60,791 bases of DNA from Rubrivivax sp. (GTDB lineage: Bacteria; Pseudomonadota; Gammaproteobacteria; Burkholderiales; Burkholderiaceae_C): contig JAIXRN010000076.1 of the NCBI GenBank assembly GCA_027485165.1, positions 1-60,791 on the forward strand. Direction: 5' to 3'. The notes under the pieces were generated by a model that did not search any database, was not told the origin of the DNA, and saw only the letters and a program-made list of their open reading frames with translations. The position numbers and the translations under genes were made by a program. Shown here piece after piece: positions 42,192 to 53,921 of this stretch. Positions within the stretch are counted from its first letter, which is position 1. Each line of letters opens with the position of its first letter.

Positions 42192-43997
42192 TCAGGGTTG
42201 AACGGCGTATTCAGGTGACGCCAGCACCAGCAGCAGCGCGGCATTCACGCGGGCGCGGCGCGCGGCTTCCACCTGCGCAGCGTTGCTGGCGGTGGCTGCG
42301 GGCAGGGCGATGCGGGTGACGGTGTCGACGATGTCGCTGCGCAGGGCTGGCGCCGGTGCGGCCAGCAGCAGCCGGGCCAGCACGCGGTCGACCAGGGTGC
42401 CGGGGTTGTCGGCCACGGCCAGGTCGGCAGCCAGGTCGGGCTGCAGGTCGCGCCGGTTCAAGACCGTGCCGTTGATCGTGCCGTTGGTCTGGCCCACACC
42501 GGCGCTGACGTTGTCGCGCATGTAGTTGACGTAGCCCGCGGCGCTGGTCTCGTGCACGATCTGCAGCTCTGGGGCAGCCAGCGCGCGCGCTGCGCTGCCC
42601 GTGCCCGGCGCCACATAGGCCGGGCGGTAGAAGTTGAAGACCGACGGCGCGCGCAGCGGGGTCTGGCCCAGGCTGGTGCTGCTGCTGTCGGTGTTGCCGA
42701 CGCGGAAGAAGCCGCTGTCGCTGCGATGGCCGTAAGCGCGCATGAAGCTGGCCAGGCGCAGCACCGGTTCGCGCACCTTGCCCGAAGTGGCCGACTGCAC
42801 GCGTGCTTCGGGGTGCATCAGGATGGCCTTGACCACGGCCTTCAGGTCGCCGCGCACGCCGCTACCGTTGTTGGCGAACACGCGCGCCACGTCGCGCACA
42901 TAGGCTGGGCTGGGGTTGCTGGTGACCAGGCGCTGGATCAGCTGCCGGCCCAGGAAGGGCCCCACGTTCGGGTGCGCCGCGAGCGTGTCCAGCGCCACGC
43001 GCAGGCTGGCCGCGGGGTCGGCCGGGCTCTGCGCCGGCACGGTCACGCCCAGGAAGCGTTTCTCTTCGGTGCTGTGGTACTGCGGGTAAGCCATCATCAG
43101 CTTGATGGCGCGGTCGGGGTCGCTGTTGCCGTTGGCGCTGCCGTTGAAGAAGCAGCTGTTGTCGGGCCATTCCGGGCAGGCCCAGGACCAGCCGGTGAAG
43201 ACCTTGGCCAGGCCCGAGACGTCGGCCGCGGTGTAGGTCTCGATGCGGCCGTCGCTGGTGCCGCGCGCACTGCCGTCTTCGTTCAGTTCCACCAGGCCGA
43301 TCGAGAACAGCTGCATGACTTCACGCGCGAAGTTCTCGTCGGGCACGCGGCCGGTGCGCGGGTCGGCCTTCTGGTTGCGCAGGTGGGACAGGTACAGGCC
43401 CATCATCGGATGCAAGGCCACCGACTGCAGCAGTTCGCGATAGGTGCCGAAGCCGCGTTCGCCCAGCATGTCCATCCAGGCCGCCACGGCGCGCGGTTCG
43501 TTGCCCACGCTGCTGTCGACCATGCTGACGACGAAGGTCTGCGACAAGGCATAAGCCACGCGCTGACGCAGCTGGTCGGGGCCGGTCAGGGCCTGGCGCC
43601 AGAAGCTTTCGATCACCTGGTCCTGCCCAGCCCGCGCGCCCGCCGTGGCAGCGGCGATGGTGGCGTTGCGGCTGTCCCACCAGGCGCGGTGCGACACCGC
43701 TGGCAGGGGCAGGGCCAGCTGTTCGTCGATCCAGGGGCCGTAGCCCATGGCCATCAGGCGGTCGATCTCGGCGTCGGTGGCGCCGAAGCTGGCCTGCGCC
43801 AGGAAGCGCGCCGCGTCCAGCCGGGTGGCCGGCCTGTCGACCACGGGCTGGGCGCCGCCACCGCCCGGCGCGCTGCCGACGGGCGTGGCCGCGCTGCCCG
43901 CGTCGCTGCCGCCCCCGCCACCGCCGCAGGCGGCCAGCATCAGGCTGGCCAGCAGGGCCAGCGGGGCCAGGCGATAGGGGCGCAAGAGGGTCGGCAT
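42192..43997 (-). CDS. DUF1800 lipoprotein (pair 2)
   Basis: 601 residues from ATG 43995-43997, with AGGA about 9 nt upstream. The signal is a lipoprotein signal: LALLASLMLAAC followed by a Gly-rich linker, so the protein is probably lipid-anchored. Family blocks are ARFLAQASFGATDAEIDRLM, LRQRVAYALSQTFVVS, HPMMGLYLSHLRNQKAD, FAREVMQLFSIGL and RQLIQRLVTSNPSPAYV. Two alternative ATGs lie 9 and 45 nt upstream. Partner of the DUF1501 gene 9 nt downstream. Confidence 0.9.
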   Translation of the reverse strand: MPTLLRPYRLAPLALLASLMLAACGGGGGGSDAGSAATPVGSAPGGGGAQPVVDRPATRLDAARFLAQASFGATDAEIDRLMAMGYGPWIDEQLALPLPAVSHRAWWDSRNATIAAATAGARAGQDQVIESFWRQALTGPDQLRQRVAYALSQTFVVSMVDSSVGNEPRAVAAWMDMLGERGFGTYRELLQSVALHPMMGLYLSHLRNQKADPRTGRVPDENFAREVMQLFSIGLVELNEDGSARGTSDGRIETYTAADVSGLAKVFTGWSWACPEWPDNSCFFNGSANGNSDPDRAIKLMMAYPQYHSTEEKRFLGVTVPAQSPADPAASLRVALDTLAAHPNVGPFLGRQLIQRLVTSNPSPAYVRDVARVFANNGSGVRGDLKAVVKAILMHPEARVQSATSGKVREPVLRLASFMRAYGHRSDSGFFRVGNTDSSSTSLGQTPLRAPSVFNFYRPAYVAPGTGSAARALAAPELQIVHETSAAGYVNYMRDNVSAGVGQTNGTINGTVLNRRDLQPDLAADLAVADNPGTLVDRVLARLLLAAPAPALRSDIVDTVTRIALPAATASNAAQVEAARRARVNAALLLVLASPEYAVQP

Positions 43998-44165
43998 GGG
44001 CAGCATTCCTGGCAGCAGATGGGCGGTTCCAACGGACGCCATCTTCCGGTCCGGGCCTGGCCCCGGTCTGCGAATTCCTGCACGGCCGAAACAGCGCTTA
44101 CCGCTGGTCGCGACTGTTCACGCCTGGTGGTGCCGGCCACCAGCGGGTGTGCGCGCCCGGGCCTT

Positions 44166-45755
44166 TCAGGCGCGCAGGAAGCCCAGGTCGTGCGTGCTGG
44201 GGTTGAACTGGTTCAGGTCCGGGAACGTGTCCAGAAGTGCCGGGCCCGAGACCCCGAACCAGCGCCCCAGGGTGTAGCCGAGCTGGTCGACCCCGATGCT
44301 GGGCAGCATCACGCCGTTGGCCAGCAGGTCGGGGCTGGCGTCGAAGCCGTTGTCGCCAGGGTTCTTCGTCGCCAGCTGCGGCATCGCGCCATAGCTGCGC
44401 CCGCCGCGCACCGCGCCGCCCAGCACGAAGTGGTGCGCGCCCCAGCCGTGGTCGGTGCCGTCGCCATTGCTGGTGAAGCTGCGGCCGAAGTCGCTGGCGG
44501 TGAAGCTGGTCACACGGTCCTGCGCGCCCAGGGCGCCCAGCACGCCGTCGAAGTACTGCAGGCCATGCGAGAGCTGGGCCATCAGCCGCGCGTGGCTGCG
44601 GTTCTGGCCGCTGTGCGTGTCGAAGCCGCCCAGGCTGACGAAGAACACCTGGCGCTGCACCGCCGCGGTGTTGCGCAGCCCGGCGTCGATGAGCCGGGCC
44701 ACCACCTGCAGCTGCGCGGCCAGGCGGTTGTAGGCGCTGACGCCGGTCAGCGGGTCGGCAAACTGCAGGCGTGGGTCTGCCTGCGGCTGGTAGCTGCCGC
44801 CGGGCGGGGGCGTGCCGAAATCGGGGTCGCTGGCGGGCCGCAGGGCGCTGCGCAGCAGGGCTTCGGCGGCGATCGAACGTGCACCGACGCCCGCCACGTC
44901 GGCTTCCAGCGGCAGGCCGCTGCGCGACTGCGACACCAGCCGCTGCAGCGTGGCACCGGCCACGGCCGAATCGAACAGCTGGCCGCTGGCATTCACGCCC
45001 AGGCGGATGGCGCCCTGGGTGTCGACCTGGTAGGGCCGCACGTTGGCACCCGCCAGCCAGACGGCGTTGCCGCTGGCCGAGACCGCCGTGAACGCGGGCT
45101 GCCCATTCAGGGCCTGCACCTGGTCAGCCAGGCGGCCGCCCCAGCCCAGGGTGCTGCCTTCAGGCGCGCCAGAAAGCCAGGTGTTCTGCTGGTCGTTGTG
45201 ACTGAACAGGCGCGCCGGCCGCGGGTGCTGCGGGTCAGCGTACTGGGCCTTTGTGGTGGGCATTCGCAGTGGGCCGATGTTGGCCAGCACCGCCAGCCGG
45301 CCGGCCGCCGACAGGCCCGGCAGCGCCGACAGCTGCGGGTGCACGGCCAGCGGCGACGTGCGCGACGCGACGCTGCTGGGCAGCAGCAGCGTGCCGCCCA
45401 GCCAAGCCGGGCTGCCTGGCGGGGCAGCGGGGTTGGGCGGCACGCCCACGGGCAGCAGCGCGATGGGGTCGGGCCCCTGGCCGCGCGTGACCCGGTAAGC
45501 CGCCTGGTTGCTACGGTCGGTCTGCAGCACGGTGTTGTAAGCGTCGTTGCCGCCGTAGAGGAAGACGCAGACCAGGGCGCGGTAGTCGCTGGTCGTTCCA
45601 CCGGCCCGGGCCGAGCCGGCCTTGAGGCCCAGGGCTGCAGCTGCGCCCAGCCCGGTCAGATGCAGCGCCAGCGGCGCGGCCGGGCCCAGCAGGGCGCCAT
45701 AGGCCGCGGCCTGGCGCAGGAAATGGCGGCGGCTGGCGTTGGCTTCAAAGCTCAT
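44166..45755 (-). CDS. DUF1501 protein, Tat-exported (pair 3)
   Basis: 529 residues. Tat signal SRRHFLRQAAAYGALLGPAA, then YRALVCVFLYGGNDAYN, VSLGGFDTHSGQNRSHARLM and DHGWGAHHFVLGGAVRGGR. It has the most divergent N-terminal linker of the three copies but keeps every Asp and His in the three conserved blocks. Its ATG overlaps the stop of the pair 3 DUF1800 gene (ATGA), showing tight coupling between the two partners. Confidence 0.92.
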   Translation of the reverse strand: MSFEANASRRHFLRQAAAYGALLGPAAPLALHLTGLGAAAALGLKAGSARAGGTTSDYRALVCVFLYGGNDAYNTVLQTDRSNQAAYRVTRGQGPDPIALLPVGVPPNPAAPPGSPAWLGGTLLLPSSVASRTSPLAVHPQLSALPGLSAAGRLAVLANIGPLRMPTTKAQYADPQHPRPARLFSHNDQQNTWLSGAPEGSTLGWGGRLADQVQALNGQPAFTAVSASGNAVWLAGANVRPYQVDTQGAIRLGVNASGQLFDSAVAGATLQRLVSQSRSGLPLEADVAGVGARSIAAEALLRSALRPASDPDFGTPPPGGSYQPQADPRLQFADPLTGVSAYNRLAAQLQVVARLIDAGLRNTAAVQRQVFFVSLGGFDTHSGQNRSHARLMAQLSHGLQYFDGVLGALGAQDRVTSFTASDFGRSFTSNGDGTDHGWGAHHFVLGGAVRGGRSYGAMPQLATKNPGDNGFDASPDLLANGVMLPSIGVDQLGYTLGRWFGVSGPALLDTFPDLNQFNPSTHDLGFLRA

Positions 45756-47623
45756 GGCTGCACCCCGAATTCAGGCGCCGCCAGTGTCAGCAGCAGCGCG
45801 ATGCGCACGCGCTGGCGCAGCGCCTGGTCCACAGCGCCCTGGTTGGCGCCGCCGGGCTGCAGGGCCGGCAAGGGCGTGGCCTGCACGGCCTGCAGCACTT
45901 CGCTGCGGAAGCGGCCACGCCCCGGGTCGCCGTAGACCAGCCGGGCCAGCACATGGTCGACCAGGGCTTCCGGCGTGGCGGCCAGCGCCAGCTCGGGCGA
46001 CCAGTCGCGCTGCAGGTCGGGCAGGAAGACAAGGTTACCTTCCACTTCGGCCAGCACTTCAGCGCCGAAGCCGCGGATCAACCCGTCACCCAGGTAGTTC
46101 ACGTAGCCGGCCACGGTGGTTTCATTCAGCAGCTGCAGCTCAGGCGCGACCATGCCCGCGGCAGCGCTCTGCGACAGCGGCGCGGCGTAGCCCGGGCGGT
46201 AGAAGTTGAAGACCGAAGGCGAACGCAACGGCGTCTGGCCCAGCTGTTCGCCGGGCAGGTCGGTGTCGCCGATCTGCCAGCGGCCCGACAGGCTGGTGTG
46301 CGGGAAAGCGCGCAGGAAGGCCGCCAGCCGCAGCACCGGTTCGCGCAGCTTGCCGGCCTGCGGCGTGGCCAGGGGGCTGCGCGCTTCCGGGTGCAGCAGG
46401 ATGGTCTTCACCACGGCCTTCAGGTCGCCGCGCACGCCCTGGCCGTTATCGGCCCAGACGGCTGAAACGGCGGCGACATAGGCCGGGCTGGGGTTGCTCA
46501 TCACCAGGCGCTGGATGAGCTGGCGGCCGATGAAGGGCCCGACGTTGGGGTGCGCGGCCAACGTGTCCAGCGCCAGCTGCAGGCTGGCCTGCGGGTCGGC
46601 CGGGTTCTGGGCTGGGATGGTCACGCCCAGGAAGGTCTTCGGCTCGGGGCTGTGGAACTGCGGGTAGCCCCGCATCGGCTTGAATTCGCGGTCGGGGTCG
46701 GCCGCGCCGTTGCTGCCAAAGCCGCTGGTGAAGCACAGGTTGCTGGGGAAGGCGGGGCAGTCGAAGCTCCAGCCGGTGAACACGCGTGCCAGCTGCGTCA
46801 CGTCGTCGGGCCCGTAGGTTTCCACCGGCTGGCCGTCGCGCAGTACCGGGCTGCCATCGGGGTTCAGCAGCACCAGGCCGATGGAGAACAGCTGCATGAC
46901 TTCGCGCGCGAAGTTCTCGTCGGGCACGCGGCCCGTGGCGGGGTTGGCCTTCTCGTTGCGCAGGTGGGTGAGGTAGCGGCCCATCAGCGGGTGGCGGGCC
47001 ACGTTTTCCAGCAGGCTGCGGTAGTTGCCGAAGACCTCAAGTGCCAGCATGTCCTGCCAGGCCGCCAGCGCCCGGGCCTGGGCCGTGACTTCGCCGTCCA
47101 CCGCCGACAGCACGAAGATCTGCGACAGCGCGTAAGCCACGCGCAGGCGCAGCTGGTCGGGGCCGTTCAGCGCCTGCAGCCACCAGGCTTCCAGCACGCC
47201 GTTGGTGCCGGGGTCGTCGCCCGGGCTGGTCTGCGCCAGCAGCGCGGCCTGCGCGTCCCAGTAGGCGCGGTGCGACGTGGCGGGCAGGGTGAACTGGGCG
47301 TCGATCCAGGCGCTGTAGCCCACGCGCATCAGGTCCTGCAGCTGCGCTTCGTTGGGGCCGAAACTGGCGAAGGACAGGAAGCGGCGCGCCTCGGCTTCGC
47401 TGGCGGGCAGGTCGATGGGCTCGCCGCCGCCCCGCTGCCCGCCCTGGCCCGCGGCGGCCAGGGCCTGGGCGCGGGCGTCGGCCGAAGCCGCTGCAGCGGC
47501 GCTGTCGCGTTCGGCACCGCAGCCGGCCAACAGCGCGGCGGTGGCACAGACCAAGATGGCCGTCGAGGCGCGTGCCAGCAGGGCCGCCAGCGGTAGCGAG
47601 AAAAGCGGTGGGCGTTGCTTCAC
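45752..47623 (-). CDS. DUF1800 lipoprotein (pair 3)
   Basis: About 623 residues from GTG 47621-47623. The lipoprotein signal is LARASTAILVCATAALLAGC, so Cys would be lipidated; a Gly/Ala linker follows. Family blocks: RRFLSFASFGPNEAQLQDLM, LRLRVAYALSQIFVLS, HPLMGRYLTHLRNEKAN, FAREVMQLFSIGL and RQLIQRLVMSNPSPAYV. The frame is open to an ATG at 47716 right after the metH stop; that start would place 65 residues before the lipobox, which is unusual. First gene of the DUF run, downstream of metH on the same strand. Confidence 0.88.
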   Translation of the reverse strand: MKQRPPLFSLPLAALLARASTAILVCATAALLAGCGAERDSAAAAASADARAQALAAAGQGGQRGGGEPIDLPASEAEARRFLSFASFGPNEAQLQDLMRVGYSAWIDAQFTLPATSHRAYWDAQAALLAQTSPGDDPGTNGVLEAWWLQALNGPDQLRLRVAYALSQIFVLSAVDGEVTAQARALAAWQDMLALEVFGNYRSLLENVARHPLMGRYLTHLRNEKANPATGRVPDENFAREVMQLFSIGLVLLNPDGSPVLRDGQPVETYGPDDVTQLARVFTGWSFDCPAFPSNLCFTSGFGSNGAADPDREFKPMRGYPQFHSPEPKTFLGVTIPAQNPADPQASLQLALDTLAAHPNVGPFIGRQLIQRLVMSNPSPAYVAAVSAVWADNGQGVRGDLKAVVKTILLHPEARSPLATPQAGKLREPVLRLAAFLRAFPHTSLSGRWQIGDTDLPGEQLGQTPLRSPSVFNFYRPGYAAPLSQSAAAGMVAPELQLLNETTVAGYVNYLGDGLIRGFGAEVLAEVEGNLVFLPDLQRDWSPELALAATPEALVDHVLARLVYGDPGRGRFRSEVLQAVQATPLPALQPGGANQGAVDQALRQRVRIALLLTLAAPEFGVQP

Positions 47624-47716
47624 AGCCAGCCAATCGTTGTTCCAGGCCCGGATGATGGCCAGCTTTTCGTGCCTGGCGTATGTCAGGGCCCGGTCTGTCC
47701 GACCGCGCCCCCGCAT

Positions 47717-50482
<2,766 letters not shown>

Positions 50483-50503
50483 GGGGCTCAGTCCTTGTTC
50501 AGG

Positions 50504-50600
50504 GCTGAGCGCCGTTGCAGCCCGCCAGGCGGCCGGGGCGGCCAGGGCGGATGTCCGAGCCTGGCAGGGCAAGGCCCTGTCGCAACGCTCCTCGGAAACC
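50504..50600 (-). ncRNA. S-adenosylhomocysteine (SAH) riboswitch
   Basis: The minus strand leader of metH matches the SAH riboswitch. Conserved TCCGAGGAGCGTTGCGACAG opens the element, a CAGGGC-CTT-GCCCTG hairpin follows, then CCAGGCTCGGA, and the 3' part is GCAACGGCGCTCA. The P1 stem pairs GAGCG/CGCTC with TTGC/GCAA, and TCCGAG pairs with CTCGGA as the pseudoknot. SAH binding is expected to raise expression, here of methionine synthase, which recycles homocysteine derived from SAH. It ends about 20 nt before the ATG, so it may act at the ribosome site. Confidence 0.88.
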
Positions 50601-50608
50601 CTTTAATT

Positions 50609-52588
50609 CTATCGGCTGTGGGAAGTCAGCTGGGCCAGCGGGGTGGCGGCGCTGATGCCCAATCCTGCACGCCGCGCGGCCGCCACCGGGGTGGGGGCCG
50701 GCAGGCCGGGCGCCAGCTCGGGCCCGGCTTCGTCCAGCCCGACGCTGGCCGCCGCCGCCAGCGCCGGCACCACCACGCCGCCGTCGCGGCCGCGGCGCAT
50801 GGCCACGCCCACGGCCAGGATGTCGATCACCAGCAGGTGCAGGATGCGGCTGACCATGGGCAGCTGGGTGGCCACGTCCTCGACGTGGTCGACGATCAGG
50901 GCCACGTCGGCCTTCTTCGCCAGCGGCGAATGGCTGGCGGTGATGACGATCACGGCCGCGCCGCGTTCGCGCGCCACCTCGGCCACGGCCAGCAGGTCGT
51001 CCACGCGCCCGCTGCTGCTGATGATGACCACCACATCGGTGGGCCGCAGCACGTTGGCGGACAGCAGCTGCAGCCGGGTGTCGGTGATGGCTGCCGACGG
51101 CACGCCGAAGCGCAGGAACTTGAACTGCGCGTCGTCGGCCACTACGCCGTAGTGGCCGACGGCGAAGAATTCGATGCGTTGCGCCGCACTCAGCACGTCG
51201 ATCGCGCGGCCCAGGGTGTCGCGGTTGAGCTGCTCGCGCAGCTGCAGGATGGCGCTGGCGGTGTTGCCCAGCACCTTCACGCCGAGTTCCAGCATGCTGT
51301 CTTCCACCGTCACCTGAGTGTGCGTGACAGGCACCGTGGCGGACAGACCCGAGGCCAGTCGCAGCTTGAAGTCAGAAAGGCCTTCGCAGCCCAGGCTGCG
51401 GCAGAAGCGAATGACGGTGGGCTGGCTGACCGCCGCGGCGCGGGCGATTTCGGCGATCGGTTCCGACAGCGCGGCTCGCGGGTGCGCCAGCACATGTTCG
51501 GCCACGCGCTTTTCGGCTGGCGACAGCTTGTCGCGCGAACGCCGGATCTGCCCCAGCAGCGCCGCGCCTTCGCCGCCCTGCAGCGCCTGCAGCTGCGTGG
51601 CCAGGATGGCCGAAGCGCCCAGGAAGGTGGCGTTTTCAGCCGTCACCACGAAGCTGGGGATGGCGCGCAGGTAATCGCTGAAGCGGCCCTTGTCTTCGAA
51701 GCGGGCACGGAAGGGGCTGCGGTCGAAATACTCGCCCAGCCGCGGCACGATGCCGCCGCCGATGTACACGCCCCCCAAGGCACCCAGCGTCACCGCCATA
51801 TTGGCCGCGGCCGTGCCCAGCATGGCGCAGAAGGTGTCCACGGCTTCGGCGCACAGCGCGTCGCTGCCGTCCAGCGCGCGGCGTGTGATCTCGGGTGCCG
51901 GCAGGCCAGCGGCAGGCAGCCCGGCGCGGTCGCGCAGCGCGGCGTCGACCAGTTCCAGGCCTGGGCCCGAGAGCAGGCGTTCAAACGACACATGGTCGAA
52001 GCGCTGCAGCGCGTAGCGCAGGATGGCGATCTCGCGCTCGTCGCGCGGGGCAAAGCTGGTGTGGCCACCTTCGGTGCCCAGCGCCACCCAGCCGTCGCCG
52101 GCGGGGATCAGGCCACTGACGCCCAGCCCCGTGCCCGCGCCCAGCACGCCGATCACGCTGCGTTCCACCACCTGCCCGCCGCCCACCTGGCGGCGCTGGC
52201 CCGGCGCCAGCCGCGGCAGCGCCATGGCCAGGGCGGTGAAGTCGTTCACCACCACCAGGGTCTGCAGGCCCAGGCGCTGGCGCATCTGTTCGATGCTGAA
52301 CTGCCAGTGGTAATTGGTCATGCGCACGCGGTCGCCTTCGACCGGGTTGGCGATGGCCACCGCCGCGTGTTCCAGCGCCTGACCCGAGCCCGCGCCCAGC
52401 GCCCCCGGCGGCAGGGCCTGCAGGTAGGCGCTGACGGCAGCATGGAAGTCGGCGTGCGCTGCGCAGCGCAAAGACGCCATGTGCGCCAACCGGCCGGGCG
52501 CCAGTTCCAGCGCGAAGCGAGCGTAGGTGCCGCCGATGTCGGCCAGCAGGCGGGGGCTGTCGAAGGCTGCGGTGGCGGCAGGATTCAT
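50609..52588 (-). CDS. Glucokinase-HexR bifunctional protein
   Basis: 659 residues in two parts. Residues 1-330 are a Glk-type glucokinase: LLADIGGTYARFAL (ATP phosphate site), VVVNDFTALAMALP with catalytic Asp, GTGLGVSGLIP, EGGHTSF and GGVYIGGGIVPRLG. Residues 345-640 are an RpiR/HexR regulator: HTH LSEPIAEIARAAAVSQPTVIRFCRSLG, then a SIS sugar-phosphate domain (FFAVGHYGVVADD, VVIISSSGRVDDLLAVAE). This fusion is known from Burkholderia relatives. HexR regulates glucose catabolism in response to KDPG. ATG 52586-52588 precedes the glucokinase motif. It is divergent from a second glucokinase gene. Confidence 0.94.
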   Translation of the reverse strand: MNPAATAAFDSPRLLADIGGTYARFALELAPGRLAHMASLRCAAHADFHAAVSAYLQALPPGALGAGSGQALEHAAVAIANPVEGDRVRMTNYHWQFSIEQMRQRLGLQTLVVVNDFTALAMALPRLAPGQRRQVGGGQVVERSVIGVLGAGTGLGVSGLIPAGDGWVALGTEGGHTSFAPRDEREIAILRYALQRFDHVSFERLLSGPGLELVDAALRDRAGLPAAGLPAPEITRRALDGSDALCAEAVDTFCAMLGTAAANMAVTLGALGGVYIGGGIVPRLGEYFDRSPFRARFEDKGRFSDYLRAIPSFVVTAENATFLGASAILATQLQALQGGEGAALLGQIRRSRDKLSPAEKRVAEHVLAHPRAALSEPIAEIARAAAVSQPTVIRFCRSLGCEGLSDFKLRLASGLSATVPVTHTQVTVEDSMLELGVKVLGNTASAILQLREQLNRDTLGRAIDVLSAAQRIEFFAVGHYGVVADDAQFKFLRFGVPSAAITDTRLQLLSANVLRPTDVVVIISSSGRVDDLLAVAEVARERGAAVIVITASHSPLAKKADVALIVDHVEDVATQLPMVSRILHLLVIDILAVGVAMRRGRDGGVVVPALAAAASVGLDEAGPELAPGLPAPTPVAAARRAGLGISAATPLAQLTSHSR

Positions 52589-52643
52589 CGCCGGGGATTG
52601 TGCCCGGGCCCGGGGCTTGCAGGGCATGTAGAGGGCCAGCGGC

Positions 52644-52658
52644 TGTAGCACGATTACA
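52644..52658. promoter_or_regulatory. HexR-like operator 1
   Basis: TGTAGCACGATTACA, 15 bp, with TGTA and TACA arms, 55 bp upstream of the glk-hexR ATG. It resembles the 15-bp HexR palindrome TGTAATTAAATTACA described in Gammaproteobacteria. Read on the other strand it is TGTAATCGTGCTACA, sharing TGCTACA with operator 2. Confidence 0.55.
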
Positions 52659-52753
52659 TGCCCGCCCGACTGCGATGCGCCCCGGCCGACACCCCTTCGC
52701 ACCCCGCTTTTCGGGCGTTCGTGGCTGCGGGCTGGCCTGACTTGTGAGCCCCA

Positions 52754-52768
52754 TGTAGTTTTGCTACC
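52754..52768. promoter_or_regulatory. HexR-like operator 2
   Basis: TGTAGTTTTGCTACC, 15 bp, 8 nt before the ATG of the second glucokinase gene. It is almost identical to operator 3 (55237-55251). Location at the start of the gene suits repression. Confidence 0.6.
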
Positions 52769-52776
52769 GTCCCTTT

Positions 52777-53811
52777 ATGCAGCCCTGTGAGACTGAAAGC
52801 CCGCGCCAGCCCCTCAGCCGCGTGGGTCTGGCCCGGCCCTGGTTGCTGGCGGACATCGGCGGCACGAATGCCCGCTTCGGCTGGCTGGACGACGGCGCCG
52901 CCGCCCCCAGCCATGTGCTGAGCCTGCCGGCAGCGGGCCATGCCGGGCCAGCTGCCGCGGCGCGCCACTACCTGGCCCAGCTGCGCGACCGGCTGGGCAT
53001 CGCTTACTGCCCGCCCCGGGCTGCAGCCTGGGCCGTGGCCACGGCCGTGGCGGGCGACGAAGTGCGTTTCACCAACAGCGGCTGGTCGTTTTCACGCGCC
53101 GCCACGCGTGCTGAACTAGGGCTGGACGAACTGCTGGTGCTGAACGACTTCGAAGCACTGGCCCTGTCCTTGCCGCGCCTGCAGCCGCAACAGCTGCGCC
53201 GTTTCGGCGGGCCAGACCAGGGTTTGCCCGGGTCGTGCCTGGCCGTCATCGGGCCCGGCACCGGCCTGGGCGTGGCCGGGCTGCTGCCCACCGCGCAAGG
53301 TTGGGTGGCCGTGCCAGGCGAAGGTGGGCATGCCACCCTGTCGGCAGCCGACGACTTCGACGCCGCCGTGCTGGCGGCGGTGCGCCGCGAACATGCGCAT
53401 GTGTCGGCCGAACGGCTGTTGTCGGGCATCGGCCTGCCGCTGCTGCACGCTGCCGTGGCCCAGGTGCTGGGCCAGGCTGCGGCTGCACCGCTTTCCGCCA
53501 GCGAAGTGGTCGACGGCGCACTGCAGACCGGCGACGCCCTGTGCCAACGCACAGTCGACAGCTTCTGCGCCCTGCTGGGCAGCTTTGCCGGCAACGTGGC
53601 GCTGACGCTGGGCGCCCGTGGCGGCGTCTACATCGGTGGGGGCATCGTGCCGCGGCTGGGTGACCGCTTCTTCTCTTCGCCTTTCCGCCAGCGTTTCGAA
53701 GCCAAGGGCCGTTTCCAGGCCTATCTTCAGGCCATTCCCACGGCGCTGATCACCGACACCCAGGCAGCGCTGACGGGTTCGGCATTTGCCCTGGAATTGC
53801 GAGGTCATTGA
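52777..53811 (+). CDS. glk: Second glucokinase (Glk family)
   Basis: 344 residues, single domain. LLADIGGTNARFGW, VLNDFEALALSLP with catalytic Asp, GTGLGVAGLLP, GEGGHATLS and GGVYIGGGIVPRLGDRF are all kept, so the protein should phosphorylate glucose with ATP. It is a paralogue of the glucokinase half of the divergent fusion. ATG 52777 has no clear ribosome site and an operator-like palindrome ends just upstream; GTG 52822 is an alternative start nearer to the first conserved strand. Confidence 0.9.
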   Translation: MQPCETESPRQPLSRVGLARPWLLADIGGTNARFGWLDDGAAAPSHVLSLPAAGHAGPAAAARHYLAQLRDRLGIAYCPPRAAAWAVATAVAGDEVRFTNSGWSFSRAATRAELGLDELLVLNDFEALALSLPRLQPQQLRRFGGPDQGLPGSCLAVIGPGTGLGVAGLLPTAQGWVAVPGEGGHATLSAADDFDAAVLAAVRREHAHVSAERLLSGIGLPLLHAAVAQVLGQAAAAPLSASEVVDGALQTGDALCQRTVDSFCALLGSFAGNVALTLGARGGVYIGGGIVPRLGDRFFSSPFRQRFEAKGRFQAYLQAIPTALITDTQAALTGSAFALELRGH

Positions 53812-53921
53812 AAAACCTGTCAACCGCCGGCGCTGACGCGGCGTTGTACCGGCTGTCGACGCCAGCACAGCCGGTGGCGACAGGACTTATCCAACCCTGC
53901 TGAACTGAAAAGAGACTTTTC

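Noticed and set aside
42552..45935. Very long open frame opposite the DUF1800/DUF1501 genes (also seen opposite the trp genes, IOR, metH and the TRAP genes).
   Set aside because: High-GC codon bias leaves the opposite strand free of stops. The translations are low-complexity (His, Gln, Arg, Ala, Val) with no domain, and the recognised genes lie on the other strand.
52777..53811. Second glucokinase as a degraded copy.
   Set aside because: All phosphate-binding and catalytic motifs are intact and the length is normal.
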